From Catellatospora sp. TT07R-123 (GTDB lineage: Bacteria; Actinomycetota; Actinomycetes; Mycobacteriales; Micromonosporaceae): a DNA stretch of 64,000 nt. Positions 58,048 through 64,000 of the stretch are shown one piece after another. The stretch spans positions 744,001-808,000 of the forward strand of contig NZ_BNEM01000001.1 of assembly GCF_018327705.1 (NCBI RefSeq), given 5' to 3'. The notes below the pieces were generated by a model. It was not told the origin of the DNA and did not search any database. It saw only the letters and a program-made list of their open reading frames with translations. Made by a program: the position numbers and the translations under genes. Each line of letters starts with the position of its first letter. Positions within the stretch are counted from its first letter, which is position 1.

Positions 58048-58346
58048 GTTCTCAGCAGCCTCCAGGTCCGGCGCCGCGCGCCTTCGCCGCCACCCGCAGG
58101 TATGGAAGATCGGGCGCCTTCGTTGAATTCTCGGAGCTGCGGCAAGCGAATAACCGTCTCGGTCTGCCCCGGCGGCGGCGGGCTGATCACGGGATGTCGG
58201 TAGATGATCCCATGCGGGCTGGAGGCCAGGTGGCCGAGCATGTCCGCGCCCGCAGGTCGGCTCACCGCCCGACCTCTCATACGCCAGATCCTGAGACGGC
58301 GCCCTGGCCTGCGGTCTGGGCCGCGGGCCAGGGCACCGTGGCTCGG
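58048..58346. other. Intergenic, nothing recognised
   Basis: This 299-bp stretch holds the upstream region of the ParB-like-domain gene and the downstream end of the secreted-protein gene. No coding frame with homology is seen. Confidence 0.4.
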
Positions 58347-59204
58347 TCAGCTGCCGCAGATGCCGTAGGCGGTGATGCTCCAGCTGCCGCTGTACCCGCC
58401 GACGATCTCGTCGGCCCAGGCGCTCATCTTGTCGGCGGTGATGGCGTTGAGGCCGCTGAGCAGCACATGGCCGTTGCCCGCGTTCACCTCGACGCCGGTG
58501 CCGTAGAGCGCCTTGCCCGCCGGGCAGCTTCCGCTCACCGACTGGTGCGAGTCGCTGCTGCTCGACGTCGGGAACGGCACCCGCTGCAGCCCGGCCGGGG
58601 TGTCGGCGCAGACCGCGTAGGCGGTGACCGACCAGTCGTCGTCGGTCGACCCCGGGATCTCCACCCCTCGTACGGTGACGGTCTTCAGGTCGGCAGAGGG
58701 GACGACGTCCTCCAGGACGACGTCGGGCACCCCCTCGTTGATCCGCCCACCCGCCCCGACCACGCTGCGGCCCGGGCCGCAGCTGGGCGTGGTGACGTAC
58801 TGCACCTGGTTGCCGCCCACGCTGGAGACGATCTCCCAACCGGCCGGCTTCGGGACGCAGATGGCGATCGCCGTGTGCTGCCAGTTCGGGCCGTAGGCGG
58901 CGGCCTCCTGGGTCGCCACCCAGAACTGGGATTCGCCGATGGGCTGCATCCGGACGATCCCCGCATACCCGAGCGGCGAACCGGGGGCGGTGAGGTATAC
59001 GCCGCCGCCGACCACCGCGGTGCCACCGGGGCATTCGGCGTCGGTGTGCTTGCTCTGCGAGCTGGTCGGGTTCGAGGTCTCCTTGACGATCACCAGGCCG
59101 GCCGGGTCCGCCGCGGCGGGCGAGGCCGCGCCGAGGGGAGCGAACGCCGCGGCCAGGACGACCACCGCACCGGTCGCGATACGCGTCCGTAACTGCAAGA
59201 TCAT
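58347..59204 (-). CDS. Secreted cysteine-containing protein
   Basis: The ATG at 59204 gives 285 aa with a Sec signal peptide (MILQLRTRIATGAVVVLAAA, cleaved near SPAAADP). The mature protein repeats a module three times: AECPGGTAVVGGGVYLTAPG, PSCGPGRSVVGAGGRINEGV, GSCPAGKALYGTGVEVNAGN, each followed by a strand ending IAICVPK, AYAVCAD or TAYGICG. The paired cysteines (one early, one late) probably form a disulfide in each module. Similar repeat proteins occur in actinomycetes as exported proteins of unknown function. It is divergent from the second SARP gene. Confidence 0.8.
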   Translation of the reverse strand: MILQLRTRIATGAVVVLAAAFAPLGAASPAAADPAGLVIVKETSNPTSSQSKHTDAECPGGTAVVGGGVYLTAPGSPLGYAGIVRMQPIGESQFWVATQEAAAYGPNWQHTAIAICVPKPAGWEIVSSVGGNQVQYVTTPSCGPGRSVVGAGGRINEGVPDVVLEDVVPSADLKTVTVRGVEIPGSTDDDWSVTAYAVCADTPAGLQRVPFPTSSSSDSHQSVSGSCPAGKALYGTGVEVNAGNGHVLLSGLNAITADKMSAWADEIVGGYSGSWSITAYGICGS

Positions 59205-59269
59205 GCTTTCCTCCAGTTCTTGTCGGGTCTCCCAGAGTCCGGTGGCGGCGCGGCGGTGGCCGTGACTTC

Positions 59270-59307
59270 TGAACGTCACTGAACGGCGCGGGTGAACATC
59301 GTTGAAC
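59270..59307. promoter_or_regulatory. TGAAC direct repeats between divergent genes
   Basis: TGAAC starts at 59270, 59280, 59293 and 59303: two pairs with 10-bp period, 23 bp apart, upstream of both the secreted-protein gene and the second SARP gene. The spacing suits a SARP-type regulator. Confidence 0.45.
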
Positions 59308-59372
59308 ATGCCCGCTGTCGGGGCCGCGACGCCGAAGACCCCGCCACCTGCCACACATGCTTAAGTAGGCAA

Positions 59373-62300
59373 ATGGGTCGAGACCAGGCTTCGCCAGAAC
59401 TGGCCCGCCTGCTGCACCAGCTGCGCCGACGCGAAGCCCGGCGGCGCGGCGGGCAGGAGCTGACCTACCGCGAACTGTCGACCAGGACGGGATGGTCGCT
59501 CGGCATCGTCGCGCAGTACTTCTCGGGCAAGAGCGTGCCGCCCGTCGACCGGTTCGACGTGCTCATCAGGCTGCTCGGCGCCACCCCGACCGAGCAGGGA
59601 GCGCTGGCCACCGCGCGGGATGCGGCGGCCGACGGACGCCGCGCAGGCACCGTGGCCGCGCCCGGCGGGCCGAGCTTCCGGCTGCTCGGCCCGGTCGTGG
59701 TGGCCGGGCCGAAGGGCCCCGCCCGGCTGGTGGGCGCGAAGCCGCGCGCTCTGGTCGCGTTGTTGGGTCTGCACGCGGGCAGCGTGCTGAGCCAAGCCAG
59801 GCTGGTCGACGCGCTGTGGGGCGAGGATCCGCCACGCACGGCGATCGAATCCCTCTACAGTCACGTGGCCCGGACCCGACACGCCCTCGACCTGTGCGGC
59901 CTGGTAGGCGTCCTGCGCACGACGAACTCGGGCTATCTGCTGGCGGTGCGGCGCGACGAGGTCGACGTGGCGCGGCTGGAGGAGCGGGTGGCGCAGGCCC
60001 GCAAGGCGGTCGCGGCCGAGAACCTGCCGGAAGCGGTGACGTGCCTGCATGACGGGCTGTCGCTGTGGCGGGGAGACGCCCTGGCCGACGCGCCGGTGCA
60101 CGGCTGGGGCGCAGCCGAGGTGGCACGCCTCGGCGAGTTGCGCCGCGCCGCGCAGGAAGACCTGTGGGAGGCCAGGCTGGCGCTCGGCGAGCACGCCGGT
60201 GCCGCGCGCGAGATCGAGAAGCTGCTGGTCGAGATACCTGATCGGGAGCGGCTGGTCGAGTTGTACATGCTCGCCCTGCACCGGTCCGGGCGGTCGAACG
60301 AGGCTGTCGGGGCGTACCAGCGCCTGCGCGCGCAGCTGGCCGAGCAGCTCTGCGTCGAGCCGGGTGGGCGGCTGCAGCGCCTGCACGTGGCGATCCTGCG
60401 CCGCGACCCCGGCCTGGACCTCACCGCGGTGCCCGGCTCAGCCGCGCCGGGTGCGAGCAGGCGGTGGCACCGACCCGCCCCGGCGCAGCTCCCGCCACCC
60501 ATCGGACATTTCACCGGACGTGACGGCGAGCTGGCGGCCCTAGACGGCCTGTTCGACGCACCGCCGGCGGTGGGCGTCGTGTGCGGGCCGGCGGGCATCG
60601 GCAAGACCGCGCTGGCGGTGCAGTGGGCGGGCCGGGCCGCCGACCGGTGCCCGGACGGACAGCTGTACGTCGACCTGCGCGGTCATGATCCGGCGTCGGC
60701 GCTGCCGGTGCCCGAGGCGCTGGCACAGCTGCTGACAGGGATGGGCGTGCCGGCGGCGGAGCTGCCCGCCGATCCCACGGCCCTGCTCGGCCTGTACCGG
60801 TCGACGCTGCGCCGCCGACAGGTGCTGGTGCTGCTGGACAACGCGGCCGACGCCGAGCAGGTCGCCTCGCTGGTGCCACCGGCGCCGAGTCTGCTGCTGG
60901 TCACCAGCCGCAACCGGCTGGTCGGCCTCGCCGTGGACCACGCCGTGTCCGTCGTGAACCTCGACGTGCTGGACACGGGCGACGCGCTCACGCTGCTGCG
61001 GCGGGTGCTCGGGGCGGAGCGGGTCGCCACCGAGCCGGCCGCCGCGCACCGGCTCACCGAGTTGTGCGGCGGGATGCCGCTGGCGTTGCGGATCGCCGCG
61101 GCGAAGCTTGCGGCCCGCCCGCACGGCCGGATCGCCGCGTTCAACGTCGAACTCGCCGACGGGCGGCTTGACGCGCTGTCGGTGCCGGGCGACTCGCGCA
61201 GCATCCGGGCGGTCTTCGCCGGCGCCTACCGCACGCTGAGCCCGGCGGCGGCTCAGCTGTTCGGGCGGCTGGGCCGGCACCCCGGCCCGACCTTCGCCGC
61301 GTCGCTGGCGGCGGCGCTGGCCGAGGCGCCGCGCGGCCGGGAACGGTCGGCGCTCGACGAGCTGGCGGCAGCGCACCTGATCGTGGAGGTGGAGCCGGAC
61401 CGGTACCGATTCCACGATCTCATCAAGGCCTATGCGTTCGAGGTCGCGGAGCAGCAGGAGGCGGCACGGGCGGAGGCGAGGGTCGTCGAGTGGTACCTGG
61501 CCGTCGGCGATGCCGCCAACCGGGTCTTCAGCCCGGCCCGCGACCGGGCCGGCGCCGTGTCGGCACAACCGCCGATCGAGGTTCCGTTCCCCGCCGACCA
61601 CGCTGCCGCGCTCGCCTTCCTCGACGGCGAACACGCGAGCATGTCGGCGGTCGTCGGACTCGCCGCGCGACGCGGCGCGGACCGCGACGCCTGGCGGCTC
61701 GCGTACCTGTTCGCCGGCTTCCTCACGTTACGCGGGCACCTCGGCCCCCGCGTGGACGTGGCACGCCTGGGCCTGGCGGCCACCCGGCGGCTGGCCGATC
61801 CCGCCGCCGAGGCGGTGATGCGCTCACTGCTCGGCCTGGCCTGCCACGCCGTCCGCGACCACGAGGAGGCGCTGGCACATCACGAGACGGCGCTGGCCCT
61901 GGTGACCGCCGACGGCGATGCGGCCGGGCAAGCCATGGTACTCAACAACATCGGGCACGCCCGTACGCAGTTGGGCCTGCTGGAAGGCGCGATGGAGGCG
62001 TTCACCCGGGCCCTGCGGCTGCACCCGCCCGACACGGACCATCCCGATGTCGCCACGCTCCTGAACAACATCGGTTACCTCCACATCCGGCTCGGTGAGC
62101 CGGGGCGAGCCCGCGAGCACATCCTGCGGGCGCTGGCCCTGGCGCGCAGGCTCGGTCTGCCCAGGCACGAGGCCTGTTACCTGATGAGCCTCGGACAGGC
62201 GCACCGCGCCGACGCCGACCCGGACGGGGCGCTGGTACACCTGTCGGCCGCGCTGGCGATCCGGCGCGAGCTGGGAGAGCGTCGGCTGGAGGCGGACACG

Positions 62301-62513
62301 CTCAACGCGCTCGGGCTGAGCAGCCGTGACCGCGGCGACCAGGTGGCCGCCGCGGCCCACTTCCGCAGCGCGCTGGCCCTGGCCCGGGAGCTGGACGACC
62401 GGCACCTGGAGGCGACCACGCTGTCCTACCTGGCCGGTCAGGAGCCTGCGATGGTTACCGTCGCCACGGCGTCCACGACGGCCCCCGCCGAGATGGCCGA
62501 GATCCGTACGTAG
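59373..62513 (+). CDS. SARP/AfsR-like regulator with N-terminal HTH
   Basis: The ATG at 59373 (MGRDQASPELARLLHQLRRR) gives 1046 aa; an upstream ATG at 59292 is less likely. Domains: an XRE-like helix-turn-helix (about 30-70, YRELSTRTGWSLGIVAQYFSGK), an OmpR-type winged helix (about 95-190), BTAD (about 195-345), NB-ARC with GPAGIGKT near 405 and SLLLVTSRNRL, then TPRs (MVLNNIGHARTQLGLLEGAM). The extra N-terminal HTH distinguishes it from the regulator at 53360. Its 3' end overlaps the convergent gene by 76 bp. Target unknown, perhaps the divergent secreted protein. Confidence 0.9.
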   Translation: MGRDQASPELARLLHQLRRREARRRGGQELTYRELSTRTGWSLGIVAQYFSGKSVPPVDRFDVLIRLLGATPTEQGALATARDAAADGRRAGTVAAPGGPSFRLLGPVVVAGPKGPARLVGAKPRALVALLGLHAGSVLSQARLVDALWGEDPPRTAIESLYSHVARTRHALDLCGLVGVLRTTNSGYLLAVRRDEVDVARLEERVAQARKAVAAENLPEAVTCLHDGLSLWRGDALADAPVHGWGAAEVARLGELRRAAQEDLWEARLALGEHAGAAREIEKLLVEIPDRERLVELYMLALHRSGRSNEAVGAYQRLRAQLAEQLCVEPGGRLQRLHVAILRRDPGLDLTAVPGSAAPGASRRWHRPAPAQLPPPIGHFTGRDGELAALDGLFDAPPAVGVVCGPAGIGKTALAVQWAGRAADRCPDGQLYVDLRGHDPASALPVPEALAQLLTGMGVPAAELPADPTALLGLYRSTLRRRQVLVLLDNAADAEQVASLVPPAPSLLLVTSRNRLVGLAVDHAVSVVNLDVLDTGDALTLLRRVLGAERVATEPAAAHRLTELCGGMPLALRIAAAKLAARPHGRIAAFNVELADGRLDALSVPGDSRSIRAVFAGAYRTLSPAAAQLFGRLGRHPGPTFAASLAAALAEAPRGRERSALDELAAAHLIVEVEPDRYRFHDLIKAYAFEVAEQQEAARAEARVVEWYLAVGDAANRVFSPARDRAGAVSAQPPIEVPFPADHAAALAFLDGEHASMSAVVGLAARRGADRDAWRLAYLFAGFLTLRGHLGPRVDVARLGLAATRRLADPAAEAVMRSLLGLACHAVRDHEEALAHHETALALVTADGDAAGQAMVLNNIGHARTQLGLLEGAMEAFTRALRLHPPDTDHPDVATLLNNIGYLHIRLGEPGRAREHILRALALARRLGLPRHEACYLMSLGQAHRADADPDGALVHLSAALAIRRELGERRLEADTLNALGLSSRDRGDQVAAAAHFRSALALARELDDRHLEATTLSYLAGQEPAMVTVATASTTAPAEMAEIRT

Positions 62514-63241
62514 AAATAGCGCGGCGGCGTGCCCGCGGGACGCGCGATCAGCTGAACCGGTAGCCCACCTGACGATGTCCACGCCGGCACGGTCTGCGCA
62601 CGCTGGACGACCGGCACGAAGTCGATGCCCGCCTTGGCGGTGCCGTCGACGGTGCTCCAGTGCAGCGTCACCGGTGACGGCAGCTTCGCGCTCAGGGCGA
62701 AGCTGATGCAGTCGGGTTCGATGGGCATCGTGTCGGCGAGCTCGCACGTGCACTGCTGGAACGGCAGCGGCGGAGGGCAGTCGCCGTCGTCGACGACCGC
62801 GTACCCGGTCGGCCCGTCGTCGTCGATGATCCGTCCCTGTGCCAGCGACCGGGCGATGTGCACGCTCGGCCCGGCACCGAGCAGGTGTACGGCGAAATCC
62901 TCCAGCTCCGCCTCCCGCTGGGAATCGGCCAGCAACGCGGCGGTCACGGTCCGGACCGAGGTGTCGCCCGCCGCCCATCGCAGCGTCCCGCGTGGCAGCT
63001 GGAAGTCCGTTCCCGGCGTCGCGGTGCCGGCCGTGGCCTCGTAGCCCACCTCGGCGGCGGCGGCGCACCCGCTCGAGTAGACCGCGAACGTCAGTGTTCC
63101 GCCGCTTTCGCCGGCCGACACCTGCGGGCTGACACTCACCGTGCGTTGACAGCTCTGTGCGACGCCCGGGGCCGCAGTGGCCGGTGCCAGCGCGGCGGCG
63201 GCGGCCGCCAGCGCGAAAGCGAAACCATGGATGGCTCTCAT
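62438..63241 (-). CDS. Secreted Calx-beta-like protein
   Basis: The ATG at 63241 (MRAIHGFAFALAAAAAALAP) gives 267 aa with a Sec signal peptide. Two Calx-beta-type domains are suggested: AEVGYEATAGTATPGTDFQL, PRGTLRWAAGDTSVRTVTA; and VTLHWSTVDGTAKAGIDFVPVV. Four to six cysteines (CTCELADTMPIEPDC) probably pair. The family is extracellular, adhesive and calcium-binding. Its last 76 bp overlap the end of the SARP gene on the other strand. Confidence 0.8.
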   Translation of the reverse strand: MRAIHGFAFALAAAAAALAPATAAPGVAQSCQRTVSVSPQVSAGESGGTLTFAVYSSGCAAAAEVGYEATAGTATPGTDFQLPRGTLRWAAGDTSVRTVTAALLADSQREAELEDFAVHLLGAGPSVHIARSLAQGRIIDDDGPTGYAVVDDGDCPPPLPFQQCTCELADTMPIEPDCISFALSAKLPSPVTLHWSTVDGTAKAGIDFVPVVQRAQTVPAWTSSGGLPVQLIARPAGTPPRYFYVRISAISAGAVVDAVATVTIAGS

Positions 63242-63355
63242 GCCCGGCAGCCTGGCGCACGCGGCTTGCATCGACCTTGTGGCCTCGCCTGACGAATCCG
63301 GAGACACCACAGCACCCGTGGCGCACAGGGTGTCGTCGCGTTGTAGGGTGCCTGC

Positions 63356-63685
63356 ATGAGCGGGGAGGTACGGGCCGATCCGGTCGAGCTGGCGCGGGTT
63401 GCGCAGTCCTGCTTGGACGGCTCGCAGGATCTTGCGGCGGCGCTGCGCAGCGTCAGGGCGGACACGGTGCTGTCCACTTCCGACTTCGGCAACGTGGCGA
63501 GCGCCGCCAGCGTGAGCGAGGCCTACCACGGGGTGGAGGGAATCGCGGGCACGGCGGTGGAGCGGCTGGGCGCGGTGCTCGAGGTGGACAACGAGAGCCT
63601 GCTGCGGGTGGCTTTCGCCTACCAGCAGGCCGATGAGGAAGCCGAGCGCAAGTTGCGGCAGAAGTACCACAACATTCCGATCTGA
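63356..63685 (+). CDS. EspC/WXG100-like type VII secretion protein
   Basis: The ATG at 63356 gives 109 aa. The helical protein reads VELARVAQSCLDGSQDLAAALR, then TSDFGNVASAASVSEAYHGV and LLRVAFAYQQADEEAERKLR. It looks like an ESX-associated EspC-type subunit with the C-terminal YQQADEEAE helix (YxxxD/E-like signal). It lies 18 bp before a WXG100-like gene. Confidence 0.75.
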   Translation: MSGEVRADPVELARVAQSCLDGSQDLAAALRSVRADTVLSTSDFGNVASAASVSEAYHGVEGIAGTAVERLGAVLEVDNESLLRVAFAYQQADEEAERKLRQKYHNIPI

Positions 63686-63703
63686 CCACGGGGAGGTCGC
63701 CGG

Positions 63704-64000
63704 ATGGGAGTCCCACCGGAGGACCAGGAGTACTTCCCGCCGATCACGGCGGCCGAGTCGACCTGGCAGTTGCACGCGAACCCGGGCCGGATCAGCAGCG
63801 CCGCCTCGGCGTGGCGGCGGTTCGGCAAGTCCGCCACGACGCTGGGCGACGACATCGACACCGACGCCAAGAACCTGGTCGGCTCCCAGTGGTCGGGCCC
63901 GGCCCGCGACAGCTACGTGGCACACAAGACGAAGCTCGTCTCCAGCGTGGACGCGCTGCAGGCCAACGCGGACAAGCTGGCCGGTCACCTCGATGACATA
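63704..64000 (+). CDS. WXG100-like protein, runs off window
   Basis: The ATG at 63704 is preceded by GGGAGG. The 99 visible residues contain YFPPITAAESTWQLHANPGRISSA, WRRFGKSATTLGDDIDTDAK and GSQWSGPARDSYVAHKTKLV, with a WSG turn between two helices as in WXG100 or PPE-like substrates. The gene continues past the window edge. It suggests a type VII (ESX) secretion or polymorphic-toxin locus on the right. Confidence 0.75.
   Translation, partial: MGVPPEDQEYFPPITAAESTWQLHANPGRISSAASAWRRFGKSATTLGDDIDTDAKNLVGSQWSGPARDSYVAHKTKLVSSVDALQANADKLAGHLDDI

Overview
The window is GC-rich DNA from a filamentous actinomycete. Frequent GTG starts, 4-nt stop/start overlaps, BTAD/SARP and LuxR-type large regulators, secreted CBM-linked glycoside hydrolases and type VII secretion genes fit the family Micromonosporaceae (inference; no 16S or other marker is present). 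A single tRNA is seen, tRNA-Pro(GGG).

1-11 kb is an actinomycete integrative and conjugative element (AICE-like) at the 3' end of tRNA-Pro. Its backbone is an FtsK/TraB DNA translocase, a primase-polymerase-like protein, a DUF3631 helicase-like ATPase, an excisionase-like HTH protein and a tyrosine integrase, mostly joined by 4-nt overlaps. An IS5-family insertion lies beside a 5'-truncated ssb. Three consecutive small genes (5.6-8.0 kb) carry several small apparent deletions. Two repeat arrays stand out: GGTAGCG repeats just after the translocase gene (candidate transfer locus), and an exactly mirror-symmetric array of ten AACCGTCCC nonamers at the 3' end of the DUF3631 gene (candidate origin).

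11-49 kb is chromosomal accessory DNA with much decay: relics of ISL3, IS3 and probably IS701 elements, and broken VIT, FMN-binding, SDR, solute-binding and DEAD-helicase genes. Functional blocks are a 717-aa orphan with a palindromic leaderless promoter, a secreted Lipoprotein_15 protein, an EAL phosphodiesterase, a large LuxR regulator, and a galactoside island (LacI regulator, secreted GH-A hydrolase with two CBMs, GH36 alpha-galactosidase, ABC binding protein and two permeases). Further right are a CBM2-GH5 cellulase, a GH43-LacI xylan-type operon, a PrsW-family membrane protease, a leucine-rich repeat protein, and oxidoreductase/ApbA/TetR genes.

50.3-57.1 kb is the most interesting part. 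A translationally coupled minus-strand operon encodes a thioredoxin-like membrane protein, an ABC exporter, an S26 signal-peptidase-like protease and a 63-aa peptide with six cysteines after an ANA (AxA) motif. It is divergent from a SARP/NB-ARC/TPR regulator and lies near a MauE-like redox membrane protein. It looks like a complete system to make, cleave, export and oxidatively fold a disulfide-rich peptide. The right end holds a ParB-like-domain protein, secreted proteins, a second SARP/AfsR-like regulator, and EspC-like and WXG100-like genes that open a type VII secretion locus continuing past the window.
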